Source: Zea mays
Lineage: Eukaryota; Streptophyta; Magnoliopsida; Poales; Poaceae
DNA length: 64,000 nucleotides
Assembly (NCBI RefSeq): GCF_902167145.1
Contig: NC_050097.1
Coordinates: 116,531,982 to 116,595,981 of the forward strand
Direction of reading: 5' to 3'
Shown: piece after piece, positions 1 through 11,300 of the stretch
Position numbering within the stretch: position 1 is the stretch's first letter
Layout: each line of letters opens with the position of its first letter
Notes under the pieces: generated by a model
Database searches by the model: none
Seen by the model: only the letters and a program-made list of their open reading frames with translations
Told to the model about the DNA's origin: nothing
Position numbers and translations under genes: made by a program

Positions 1-637
1 TGAGAGCAAATCTGGAAGGCCATTCTTGCCTTCTGTCGTTTGGCGCACCGGACAGTCCGGTGCACACCGGACACTGTCCGGTGACCGATTTCCTTCCTTA
101 AATAGCGAAGCCGACCGTTGGCCGCCAGAGAGCCGTTGGCGCACCGGACATGTCCGGTGCACACCGGACAGTCCGGTGCCCCCTTCTAGCCGTTGGCTCG
201 GCCACGTGTCCCGCGTAGATCACGCGGCCGACCGTTGGCCCGGCCGACCGTTGGCTCACCGGACAGTCCGGTGCACACCGGACAGTCCGGTGAATTATAG
301 TCGTACGTCGCCGGTAAATTCCCGAGAGCGGCCACTTCGCTCAAGCCAGCCTGGCGCACCGGACACTGTCCGGTGCACCACCGGACAGTCCGGTGCTCCC
401 AGACTGGGCAGGTTCTTGGCTGCTCGAGCCAACTCATTTCCAATCCGATTTTTCCTGTTTCCAGCACTTAGACACAATACATTAGTCCATAAAACAATGT
501 ACTAAGCCTGAGAAACATACCTTTAACCTTGATTTGTACTTTGTCCATCCATGGGCATATATTCACATTTAAGCACTTGTGTTGGCACTCAATCACCAAA
601 ATACTTAGAAATGGCCCAAGGGCACATTTCCCTTTCA
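1..637 (-). repeat. 3' LTR of Opie-like element (partial)
   Basis: This is the U3-side portion of the 3' LTR in minus orientation. Its terminus on the plus strand is ...cccttt ca at 637, the complement of a TGAAAGGG start. Position 1 corresponds to 7678 in the partner LTR, so about 619 bases are missing off the left edge. It carries the palindrome cluster with arms CACCGGAC and GTCCGGTG (about 45-395). Confidence 0.93.
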
Positions 638-1407
638 ATCTCCCCCTTTTTGGTGATTTATGCCAACACAACATAAAGCAACTAGAACAAGTGCAATATC
701 ACTTCAAATAAAACTCAAATTTATTTTGATTCAATTTTGGCATATATGGATCATCCTTTGCCACCACTTGGTTTGTTTTTGCGAACCAACCTCAAATTTC
801 TATCTCTAAGTCAAACACACATGTTAAGGCATAAAGAGAGTCATTTCAAGAGTATTTACCCCTTTTTCCCATATAATCAACATTTCTCCCCACAAGAAGC
901 CAACTTTTGACAAGAGAGACAATAAAAGAGTTTTTGACAAAACAAAAAACTCTATTCTACTATTTTCAAAATCTCTCAAGTGGTAGCTGATCCATTTATC
1001 GCTTTGGCCTTTATTTTCTCCCCCTTTGGCATCAAGCACCAAAACGGGATCAATCTTGGCCCTTTAACCCCATTGCTTCACCAAAATCTTCAATTAAGAG
1101 CAAATAGGCAATAAGAGTTTAAAGATGAACTTGGAATAAGTTACCCTCTCATCGGAGTGCAGTGGAAGTCTTTCACGGTCCAAGTCCACCTTTCCCTTTC
1201 AAACCTCCTTTGAGACTAAAACAATCAAACTCAAGCAAACGGTTAGTCTCAAAGGGTCAAGTTGTAACACATCTCCCCCTAAATATGTGCATTACTGGCA
1301 CAAGGACTTGTGAGGTCCGGGGAGTGCTTGTACAACTTGAGCACCATAATAAGCAACACAATGCAGAATGAATATGATCAAAGGCATAAACACATGTATG
1401 CTACAAT
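638..1407 (-). other. pol-to-LTR non-coding region with multiple polypurine tracts
   Basis: No credible gene lies here. On the minus strand it holds the polypurine tract next to the LTR (638-651, plus strand atctccccctttttgg). Further copies of the GGGGGAG motif lie near 1018-1030 and 1270-1280. Several polypurine tracts upstream of the 3' LTR are a known hallmark of the Sirevirus genus. The same layout is seen at 41193-41980. Confidence 0.8.
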
Positions 1408-4400
1408 TCAATCCAAGTTCCGCGAATCTAAGACATTTAGCTCACTACGCAGCCTGCAAAAGGTCTTCTCATCTAGAGGCTTGGTAAAGATATCGGCTAG
1501 CTGGTTCTCGGTGCTAACATGAAACACTTCGATATCTCCCTTTTGCTGGTGGTCTCTCAAAAAGTGATGCCGGATGTCAATGTGCTTTGTGCGACTGTGT
1601 TCAACAGGATTTTCCGCCATGTGGATGGCACTCTCATTATCACATAGGAGTGGGACTTTGCTCAGATTGTAGCCAAAGTCCCGGAGGGTTTGCCTCATCC
1701 AAAGTAGTTGCGCACAACACTGTCCTGCAGCAACATACTCGGCCTCAGCGGTGGATAGGGCAACGGAAGTTTGTTTCTTAGAGTTCCACGACACCAGGGA
1801 CCTTCCTAAGAATTGGCACGTCCCCGATGTACTCTTCCTATCGACCTTACATCCAGCATAGTCAGAATCTGAGTATCCAATTAAGTCAAAGTTAGACCCC
1901 CTTAGGATACCAGATCCCGAAGCAAGGCGTAGCAACTAAATATCTAAGAATTCGCTTCACCGCCACTAAGTGACACTCCTTAGGATCGGATTGAAATCTA
2001 GCACACATGCATATGCTAAGCATAATATCCGGTCTACTAGCACATAAATAAAGCAAAGAACCTATCATGGACCGGTATGCTTTTTGATCAACGGACTTAC
2101 CTCCTTTGTTGAGGTCAGTGTGTCCGTCGGTTCCCATCGGAGTCTTTGCGGGCTTGGCGTCCTTCATCCCAAACCGCTTTAGCAAGTCTTGCGTGTACTT
2201 TGTTTGGGAGATGAAGGTGCCGTCCTTGAGTTGCTTCACTTGAAACCCAAGGAAGTAGTTCAACTCGCCCATCATCGACATCTCGAATTTCTACATCATA
2301 ACCCTGCTAAACTCTTCACAAGACTTTCGGTTAGTAGAACCAAATATTATGTCATCGACATAAATTTGGCACACAAAAAGATCACCGTCGCAAGTCTTAG
2401 TAAAAAGAGTTGGATCGGCTTTCCCAACCTTGAAAGCATTAGCAATTAAGAAGTCTCTAAGGCATTCATACCATGCTCTTGGGGCTTGCTTAAGTCCATA
2501 GAGCGCCTTAGAGAGCTTACACACGTGGTCGGGGTACCGTTCATCCTCGAAGCCAGGGGGTTGCTCCACGTACACCTCCTCCTTGATCGGCCCATTGAGG
2601 AAAGCGCTCTTCACATCCATTTGGTACAACATGAAAGAATGGTGAGCGGCATATGCTAGCAAGATACGAATGGACTCTAGCCTAGCCACAGGAGCAAAAG
2701 TCTCCTCAAAGTCCAAACCTGCGACTTGGGCATAACCTTTTGCCACAAGTCGAGCCTTGTTCCTTGTCACCACTCCGTGCTCGTCTTGTTTGTTGCGAAA
2801 CACCCACTTGGTTCCCACAACATTTTGCTTAGGACGAGGCACCAGTGACCAAACTTCATTCCTTTTGAAGTTGTTGAGCTCCTCCTGCATGGCCAACACC
2901 CAGTCCGGATCTAGCAAGGCCTCTTCTACCCTGAAAGGCTCAATAGAAGAGACAAAAGAGTAATGCTCACAAAAATTAACTAATCGAGATCGAGTAGTTA
3001 CTCCCTTGCTAATATCACCCAGAATTTGGTCGACGGGATGATCCCTTTGAATCGTCGCTCGAACTTGGGTTGGAGGTGCCGGTTGCGCTTCTTCCTCCAT
3101 CACGTGATCATCTTGTGCTCCCCCTTGATCACACGCCTCCTTTTGATGAACCTGTTCATCGTCTTGAGTTGGGGGATGCACCGTTGTTGAGGAAGAAGGT
3201 TGATCTTGCTCCAAATGTTCTTGAGGCCGTACATCTCCAATCGCCATGGTGCGTATCGCGGCCGTTGGAACGTCTTCTTCATCTACATCATCAAGATCAA
3301 CAACTTGCTCTCTTGGAGAGCCATTAGTCTCATCAAATACAACATCGCTAGAGACTTCAACCAAACCCGATGATTTGTTGAAGACCCTATACGCCTTTGT
3401 ATTTGAATCATAACCTAATAAAAACCCTTCTACGGCTTTGGGAGCAAATTTGGAATTCCTACCCTTCTTCACTAGAATGTAGCATTTACTCCCAAAAACA
3501 CGAAAATACGATACATTAGGTTTGTTACCGGTTAGTAGCTCATACGAAGTCTTCTTGAGGAGGCGATGAAGGTAGACCCTGTTGATGACGTGGCAAGCCG
3601 TGTTCACGGCTTCTGACCAAAAACGCTCGGGGGTCTTGAATTCTCCAAGCATCGTCCTTGCCATATCGATTAGCGTCCTGTTCTTCCTCTCTACCACACC
3701 ATTTTGCTATGGTGTGTAGGGAGCGGAGAACTCGTGCTTGATCCCTTCCTCCTCAAGGAACTCCTCCACTTGAAGGTTCTTGAATTCGGACCCGTTGTCG
3801 CTCCTTATCTTCTTCACCTTGAGCTCAAACTCATTTTGAGCTCTCATGAGGAAGCGCTTGAGGGTCCCTTGGGTTTCAGACTTATCCTGCAAAAAGAACA
3901 CCCAAGTGAAGCGGGAAAAGTCATCAACAATAACTAGACCATACTTACTTCCTCCTATGCTCAGATAGGCGACGGGTCCGAAGAGGTCCATATGTAGCAA
4001 CTCCAGGGATCTTGATGTTGTCATCACATTTTTGGTGTGATGAGAGCCTCCCACTTGTTTACCTGCCTGACAAGCTGCACAAGGTCTATCTTTTTCGAAT
4101 TGTACGTTAGTCAAACCTATCACGTGTTCTCCCTTTAGAAGCTTGTGAAGGTTCTTCATCCCCACATGTGCTAAGCGGCGATGCCACAGCCAGCCCATGC
4201 TAGTCTTAGCAATTAAGCATGCATCTAGACCGACCTCTTCTTTTGCAAAATCAACTAAGTAAAGCTTGCCGTCTAATACACCCTTAAAAGCTAGTGAACC
4301 ATCACATCTTCTAAAGACAGACACATCTACATTTGTAAACAAACAGTTATATCCCATATTGCATAATTGACTAACAGATAGCAAATTATATCCAAGAGAC

Positions 4401-4673
4401 TACTAAAAACACATTAGAGATAGAGTGCTCATTTGAGATTGCAATTTTACCTAACCCTTTTACCTTGCCTTGATTCCCATCACCGAATATTATTGAATCT
4501 TGGGAATCTTTGTTTTTGACGTAGGAGGTGAACATCTTCTTCTCCCCCGTCATATGGTTTGTGCATCCGCTGTCGATAATCCAGCTTGAACCCCCGGATG
4601 CATAAACCTGCAAGGCAAATTTAGGCTTGGGTCTTAGGTACCCAACTAATGTTGGGTCCTGCAAGGTTAGCAC
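1408..4673 (-). pseudogene. pol: Sirevirus pol polyprotein, broken
   Basis: This is the copia-type order protease, integrase, reverse transcriptase, RNase H. The protease shows the DSG motif of [13 protein letters not shown] near 4560-4600. Integrase shows a Gag-pre-integrase HHCC finger and the core motifs [16 protein letters not shown] and VVERKNRT. Reverse transcriptase shows IYVDDIIFG just before 2291. RNase H shows GYSDSDYAG and STAEAEY. The frame is broken four times. A 2-base deletion relative to the copy at 37986-41192 lies near 4400. In-frame TAG codons stand at 3707-3709 and 2291-2293, where the other copy has CAG. An extra base in a C run at 1897-1901 shifts the frame. The protein cannot be made whole from this copy. 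The pol frame is +1 relative to gag and overlaps its end. Confidence 0.93.
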
Positions 4674-7008
4674 AAATATCCTTAGGGACCCAAATGCAAG
4701 TTTTGTCTCCCTTGCATCTTGCCCCTAATTTTCTAGCAACTATCTTCCTATCCTTTCTACAAATAGCAAAAGAAGCATTTAAAGCATGATATATTGTAGA
4801 AGGTTCATTTACTTTCCTAGGAATATTAACAACATTTCTCCTAGGCAAATTATGAATAGCATTTCTCCTACCAACATTTCTATCATGCACATAAGAAGAA
4901 CTAGAAGCAGACATGGCATGAGAATCAAAGGCATTATATGCATTACAACTCCTATAAGCATTTCTAGATTGTCTCCTATCATGGTACATAAAAGCATGGT
5001 TCTTTTGCACACTATTCGCCATAGGGGCCTTTCCTTTCTCCTTGGCGGAGATGGGGGCCTTATGGCTTGTCAAGTTCTTGGCTTCCCTCTTGTAGCCAAG
5101 TCCATCCTTAATTGAGGGGTGTCTACCAATCGTGTAGGCATCCCTTGCAAATTTTAGCTTGTCAAATTCATTCTTGCTAGTCTTAAGTTGGGCATTAAGA
5201 CTAGCTAATTCCTCATTTAATTTAGAAATTGAAACTAAATGATCACTACAAGCATCAATGTCAAAATCTTTACACCTATTACAAGTTTCAACAATTTCTA
5301 CACATGAATTAGATTTACTAGCTACTTCTAGTTTAGCATTTAAATCATCATTAAAACTTTTTAACTTAGCAATAGTTTCATGACAAGAAGATAATTCACT
5401 AGAGAGCATTTCATTCCTCTTAATTTCTAGAGCAAGAGATTTCTGAGCTTCTACAAATTTATCATGTTCTTCATACAACAAATCCTCTTGCTTTTCTAAC
5501 AGTATATTCCTATCATTCAAGGCATCAATCAATTCATTAATTTTGTCTACCTTAGTTCTATCTAATCCCTTGAATAAGCATGAGTAATCTATCTCATCAT
5601 CATCACTAGACTCATCCTCACTTGAAGAAGCATAAGTACTAGTATTAGGAGTGCTTACTTTCTTCTCCCTTGCCATGAGACAAGTGTGACGCTCGTTGGG
5701 GAAGAGGGATGACTTGTTGAAGGCAGTGGCGGCGAGTCCTTCATTGTCGGAGTCGGACGAGGAGCAGTCCGAATCCCACTCCTTGCCAAGATGAGCCTCG
5801 CCCTTTGCCTTCTTATAGTTCTTCTTTTTCTCCCTCTTGTTCCCTTGATCCTGATCACTATCATTGTCGGGACAGTTAGCAATAAAATGACCAAGCTTAC
5901 CACATTTGAAGCATGAGCGTTTCCCCTTGGCTTTGGTCTTGCTTGGTTGTCCCTTGCGACCTTTAAGCACCGTCTTGAATCTTTTGATGATGAGAGCCAT
6001 CTCTTCATCATTAAGTCCAGCCGCCTCAATCTGTGCCACCTTGCTAGGTAGCGTCTCCTTGCTTCGTGTTGCCTTGAGAGCAAGGGGTTGCGACTCGTTG
6101 ATCGGACCATTCAAGGCGTCGTCCACGTACCTCGCTTCCTTGATCATCATTCGCCCGCTAACGAATTTCCCAAGAACTTCTTCGGGCGACATCTTGGTGT
6201 ACCTGGGATTTTCACGAATATTATTCACCAAATGAGGATCAAGAACGGTAAATGACCTTAGCATTAGGCGGACGACGTCGTGGTCCGTCCATCGCGTGCT
6301 CCCGTAGCTCCTTATTTTGTTGATAAGGGTCTTGAGCCGGTTGTATGTTTGTGTCGGCTCCTCGCCCCTTATCATCGCAAACCGTCCAAGCTCGCCTTCC
6401 ACCAATTCCATTTTGGTGAGCAAGGTGACGTCGTTTCCCTCATGAGAGATCTTGAGGGTGTCCCAGATCTGCTTGGCATTGTCCAAGCCGCTCACCTTGT
6501 GATACTCGTCCCTGCACAAAGAGGCTAGCAACACAGTAGTAGCTTGTGCATTTTTATGAATCTGTTCATTAATAAACACAGGGCTATCCGAGCTATCAAA
6601 TTTCATTCCACTTTCCACAATCTCCCAAATGCTTGGATGGAGAGAAAACAGATGAGTACGCATTTTGTGGCTCCAAAATCCGTAGTCCTCTCCATCAAAG
6701 TGAGGGGGCTTGCCAAGTGGAATGGGGAGCAATTGAGCATTTGAACTATGCGGGATGCGCGAATAATCGAAAGAAAAGTTTGAGTTAACCGTCTTTCGTC
6801 TATCGTGGTCGTCGTCGTCCTTTTGGGAGGAGGAAGATTCGTCGCTGTCGTAGTAGACAATTTCCTTGATGCGCCTTGTCTTCTTCTTCCTCCCGTCTTT
6901 TCTTTTGTGGCCCGAGCCTGAGTCGGTGGGCTTGTCATCATTGGGCTCGTTTACGAAGGTCTCCTTCTCCTTGTCGTTGATCACCATCCCCTTGCCCTTA
7001 GGATCCAT
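4621..7008 (-). CDS. gag: Sirevirus Gag, 795 aa, open frame
   Basis: Gag forms the virus-like particle and packages element RNA in the cytoplasm. The frame starts MDPKGKGMVINDKEKE at 7008, shortly after the primer binding site. A copia-type gag core (DYGFWSHKMRTHLF ... IWDTLKISHEGND) lies at about residues 105-300. One CCHC zinc knuckle, SCFKCGKLGHFIANC, lies near residue 370. Acidic serine-rich stretches follow, then a long helical, coiled-coil-like segment at about residues 490-640, and the end WVPKTQA. The large coiled-coil C-terminal half is typical of Sirevirus Gag. The frame is intact here, whereas the otherwise nearly identical copy at 35590 has a one-base insertion. pol begins in the +1 frame at the stop codon, so Gag-Pol would need frameshifting or RNA processing. 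Confidence 0.92.
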   Translation of the reverse strand: MDPKGKGMVINDKEKETFVNEPNDDKPTDSGSGHKRKDGRKKKTRRIKEIVYYDSDESSSSQKDDDDHDRRKTVNSNFSFDYSRIPHSSNAQLLPIPLGKPPHFDGEDYGFWSHKMRTHLFSLHPSIWEIVESGMKFDSSDSPVFINEQIHKNAQATTVLLASLCRDEYHKVSGLDNAKQIWDTLKISHEGNDVTLLTKMELVEGELGRFAMIRGEEPTQTYNRLKTLINKIRSYGSTRWTDHDVVRLMLRSFTVLDPHLVNNIRENPRYTKMSPEEVLGKFVSGRMMIKEARYVDDALNGPINESQPLALKATRSKETLPSKVAQIEAAGLNDEEMALIIKRFKTVLKGRKGQPSKTKAKGKRSCFKCGKLGHFIANCPDNDSDQDQGNKREKKKNYKKAKGEAHLGKEWDSDCSSSDSDNEGLAATAFNKSSLFPNERHTCLMAREKKVSTPNTSTYASSSEDESSDDDEIDYSCLFKGLDRTKVDKINELIDALNDRNILLEKQEDLLYEEHDKFVEAQKSLALEIKRNEMLSSELSSCHETIAKLKSFNDDLNAKLEVASKSNSCVEIVETCNRCKDFDIDACSDHLVSISKLNEELASLNAQLKTSKNEFDKLKFARDAYTIGRHPSIKDGLGYKREAKNLTSHKAPISAKEKGKAPMANSVQKNHAFMYHDRRQSRNAYRSCNAYNAFDSHAMSASSSSYVHDRNVGRRNAIHNLPRRNVVNIPRKVNEPSTIYHALNASFAICRKDRKIVARKLGARCKGDKTCIWVPKDICANLAGPNISWVPKTQA

Positions 7009-7043
7009 CTCTTCGGGCGGTTAGTCCCTTTCTTGAAGAGAAC

Positions 7044-7056
7044 GACTCCGATACCA
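7044..7056 (-). other. Primer binding site (initiator tRNA-Met type)
   Basis: On the minus strand the 5' LTR is followed by att and then TGGTATCGGAGTC. This matches the initiator-methionine tRNA primer site TGGTATCAGAGC used by copia elements, with transitions. It sets the inner edge of the 5' LTR at 7059. Confidence 0.85.
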
Positions 7057-7058
7057 AT

Positions 7059-8314
7059 TGAGAGCACCTAGAGGGGGGGGGGGGGTGAATAGGTGATCCT
7101 GTAACACTTCAAAATCTTAAGCCACAAAACTTGGTTAATCGTTAGCACAATAATTGCCAAGTGGCTAGATCGGAATCCTCAACAAAACACAACAACCAAC
7201 AAGGATCAATCACAGAGATGACACGGTGGTTATCCCGTGGTTCGGCCAAGACCAACGCTTGCCTACTCCACGTTGTGGCGTCCCAGCGGACGAGGGTTGC
7301 AATCAACCCCTCTCAAGCGGACCAAAGACCCACTTGAATACCATGATGTTTTGCTTTGCTTATCTTTATCCCACTTGCGAGGAATCTCCACAAATTGGAG
7401 TCTCTCGCCCTTACACTTAAAGTTCACAAAGAAACACGGAGTAAGGGAGGGAAGCAACACACACAAATCCACAGCAAAATGCGCACACACACGGCCAAGA
7501 ATCGAGCTCAAAAGACTATCTCAAAGTTCTCACTAGAACGGAGCTCGAATCACTGAGAATGACAAACGAATGCGCAAAGACTGAGTGTGGATGATCAAGA
7601 ATGCTCTAAGGTTGCTTGGTGTCTTTCTCCATGCGCCTAGGGGTCCCTTTTATAGCCCCAAGGCAGCTAGGAGCCGTTGAGAGCAAATCTGGAAGGCCAT
7701 TCTTGCCTTCTGTCGTTTGGCGCACCGGACAGTCCGGTGCACACCGGACACTGTCCGGTGACCGATTTCCTTCCTTAAATAGCGAAGCCGACCATTGGCC
7801 GCCAGAGAGCCGTTGGCGCACCGGACATGTCCGGTGCACACCGGACAGTCCGGTGCCCCCTTCTAGCCGTTGGCTCGGCCACGTGTCCCACGCAGATCAC
7901 GCGGTCGACCGTTGGCCCGGCCGACCGTTGGCTCACCGGACAGTCCGGTGCACACCGGACAGTCCGGTGAATTATAGTCGTACGTCGCCGGTAAATTCCC
8001 GAGAGCGACCACTTCGCGCAAGCCAGCCTGGCGCACCGGACACTGTCCGGTGCACCACCGGACAGTCCGGTGCTCCCAGACTGGGCAGGTTCTTGGCTGC
8101 TCGAGCCAACTCATTTCCAATCCGATTTTTCCTGTTTCCAGCACTTAGACACAATACATTAGTCCATAAAACAATGTACTAAGCCTGAGAAACATACCTT
8201 TAACCTTGATTTGTACTTTGTCCATCCATGGGCATAGATTCACATTTAAGCACTTGTGTTGGCACTCAATCACCAAAATACTTAGAAATGGCCCAAGGGC
8301 ACATTTCCCTTTCA
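7059..8314 (-). repeat. 5' LTR of Opie-like element (1,256 bp)
   Basis: On the plus strand it starts TGAGAGCACCTAGAGG and ends CCCTTTCA, i.e. TG...CA on the element's strand. A run of 14 G lies near 7073-7086. A TATA box (TATAAAAG on the minus strand) is at 7646-7655. The palindrome cluster with CACCGGAC/GTCCGGTG arms covers about 7722-8075. The LTR drives and terminates transcription of the element leftward. Confidence 0.93.
7646..7655 (-). promoter_or_regulatory. LTR TATA box
   Basis: The plus strand ccttttatag reads CTATAAAAGG on the element strand. It lies just downstream of the palindrome cluster and upstream of the leader. The equivalent boxes in the other Opie-like copy are at 34954 and 42620. 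Confidence 0.75.
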
Positions 8315-11300
8315 GAAAATCGAGTAACATGGCGAAGCCTAGCCACGCTACTCCTCCTAGTCCTCTCCTGCGGAAGCAATAACCCACTCGACCATCTATC
8401 CCGATGGCAGGGATGGAGGCCAAGTCACACCATCACCCAAAACAAGGAGGTACCTGCAAAAATTATGCCACAAGCAATGCTGAGTATACTAATACTCAGC
8501 TAGACTTACCCGGTGTGAGGAGTCTACTCCTCTACCTCTAGACCATGTAGCTGTTTGGCTGAGGGGTTTGGTTTGCCAAAAGCACTATCAAGTTTTAGCT
8601 TTTCAAGTTCTAGAATAATAATTTAGACTAGATGAGAACCTATCTATTCATATATGGTATCAAACATTATATCAATCAATATCCTTTGCCAGTAACCTCA
8701 TTTCCACTTATTACTCAATGCAGTACAATGGATCAAGCAGTCTCATTAGCTGCGAGAAGCAGACGATTCGAATAGAGTTTTTAACCTTGCAAGGTAAACC
8801 TAAACACACGACTTGTAGGGCACTCCGTCCCCACACATGTCAACCATCCCCATCGATTCCCCGTTCGCGGCCAGGCCTCACCGCCTTGGCGTACAATGCT
8901 CCACTGACCCTGACCGCCGCCTTGCAGTGGTCACACTTGTACCCACCATATCTAGAATGGGAGACCCAGTCTCAGGTCGCGTGAGGGATAAAGTCCGCGC
9001 CCGGCTTCATTCAGGTACTAGGCTTACCGGTTACCATATTTCCCGACATGTGTTTAGTACGTTCAAACGCTTGACACAGTTATCCGCACGTTAATCCTTA
9101 TTCCAATTTCGTCTCATAGACAACGTATCCCCATGGATCCGTGTCCACAGACCATCACCATTCTGTTATCAAAATGGATACAACCAATTCCTGACCTCGC
9201 GCGAGTGCTTGAAAAATCACTCGACTTCTACCGAGATCCTGATTTAGCATAGCAGCTACTCGACCTAGCATACTAGTATCCATCTCAAAAGGAATCCTGA
9301 GTTCATGCAACTAGGGTTTCAACCAACTCCTACACTTAAGTGCACGGTACAAGCCTACAAACATTAAATGTAGTAAAATAACATATATAAACGGTTATGC
9401 ATAAAACCGGGGCTTGCCTTTAATTTAACACTTAGATAGTGTTTGCTGGGGGGTACTCGCTTGGTGAGCATCCACTGGTTAAGTCTATTCTTCAGGTCGT
9501 CCACCAATTGCATCTTGTGGTTGGCACCACGTCAATTGCACGATCACCACCTCTCGGTCCTAAATGAGATGCAGGATGCATATGTATGAATACAATAAAA
9601 AATATCACAAGATATATAATACATGATATCGAACTAACATTTAATTGTAAGACACCGTGAACAACCACACGCTAACATTAGTTATTTACACGTTATCGGT
9701 GTTCAACATAACACCATTAAAAAGACGACAACCTTTTACTTATTTACGCAACACAACTACGACATCACAAGTACACACATTTACTACACTCACCTTAATC
9801 ATCCACTAGTTACTTAATCATTAAGTTAGTGAAGTACCTAAGTTCACTACTACTGATATGTAGACAGACTTAGTTGAAAGGGAACTAGACACTTAATTGG
9901 GCTTTACAATTATTCACAACCTTCTACTGCAAGCATACACCCGAGAGAACACACATGAGGAGATAGTTTATTTACAATTACAAATTGTACTACTTTAATG
10001 ACGTTGGTTACTTAGTAGTATTAGCAGAAAGCCAAAGACATGAAATTATTCATTTTGTTTCCCTAATATATAACTGCACTTGCTAACAGTTGATTAAGCT
10101 AAGCTACTTATTAGACCTTAACCAATTTAGTTCACTAACTTCGTGAGATGTGTACTACTTACTTATATATAACCCCAATTATACTAGTCGCTTATTATTA
10201 TTACTCATGTTCAGTCAAATCCCAAAACAAACAAGCAGTCGACTCAAGACAGCTACAACAAAGTAGGACAATCAATCACATTCAACATGTTTGGGACAAC
10301 AACATAACAGTTGCTTGTTTCAGTTATAACTCACACGTTATTTATCTAAACATGCTGAACAAATATTCTTTGGAAATCTTATTAAACACTCTATAACTTT
10401 GGTATTTTCATCTCAAGGTAATTAAACACTTAATAAGGTTAAATAATGATACATGACAATTTTATTTAGATTTGGACAGATTCAGACTTGCGACTTCAAA
10501 AATTTATAACTAGAGACTCAGGCATTCAAATCCATTGATCCTAGACTTTATAGAAAGATAATTAAACGTTCTACAAATTATTTATAAACATCTCAGGTTG
10601 ATTTAACATGTATCAAGGGTAAAATACACTACGAAGGCTTTGCTGTCCAGATTTGGACAGATTCAGTCTTCACACTTTAAACACCTATAACTTAACCTTC
10701 AGACCACCAAAAAGAGTTATCCAAGACTTTTTATAAAGCTTAGCAAAAGTACTACATAACTTTTATAATCACCAAGAAGTGATTCTATTTTTAACCAAAT
10801 CAATTAATTTAGTTTTTGAAATTTGTTCTCACAGTGGACAGAACACAACAACCACTTTGTAAAATTCATAATTCTTAATCTATCAGGCCTATGGCTATTA
10901 AATTTTAACACAAGCAAGATAAGAAAAGCATCTACAACTTTCTTATAATGATCATGAACAGATTGTAACATTAACTTAAGCAAACAATTCAATATCTGAA
11001 ATCTTTACGGAAATTGGACAGATTCAGTTACTGAATTTGTGAACAGCACAACTTCTAAACGATCAGACTTATAGCTGTCAAATTTTAACACAAGTAAGAT
11101 AATAATGTTATTTACAACTTTCTTATATGGCTTTTTTACAGAAAACATAATTTAGTTCATCAAACAAACAGCACGACGAAAACAGTGTGTGCAGCCCAAA
11201 ACAGCAACTAATAAAATTTAGCTCCTAATTACTTCAAGAATTGCCGCGTTCTAGAGACTTGAATCATTCTAACATTTTGACATTTATTAGAGTTATAATA

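Larger units (their letters stand above)
1..8314 (-). mobile_element. Opie-like Sirevirus (Ty1/copia), 3' LTR cut by window edge
   Basis: A minus-strand LTR retrotransposon. Read right to left it has a 5' LTR (7059-8314), a primer binding site, gag, a broken pol, a region with several polypurine tracts, and a 3' LTR (637 down to 1, continuing outside the window). The visible 3' LTR aligns base for base in length with 7678-8314 and shows 7 substitutions in 637 bases by eye, so the insertion is fairly young. It sits inside the left long LTR of the LARD-like element: the right flank 8315 onward continues the sequence seen intact at 16064 onward. The expected 5-bp target duplication (gaaaa, 8315-8319) cannot be checked because its mate lies outside. 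Gag and pol closely match the copy at 34234-43205. The Opie name is recognition by eye. Confidence 0.93.

Noticed and set aside
26..505. 159-codon frame in the LTR, repeated at 7616-8182 (188 codons)
   Set aside because: The frame is the palindrome-rich LTR read through. It is open because the arms contain no stop codon, and it runs against the element's own direction.
9900..11160. Short AT-rich frames in the LARD LTR (e.g. 10148-10396, 10804-10992)
   Set aside because: They are repeated in the partner LTR with substitutions that do not look coding; too short and without domains.
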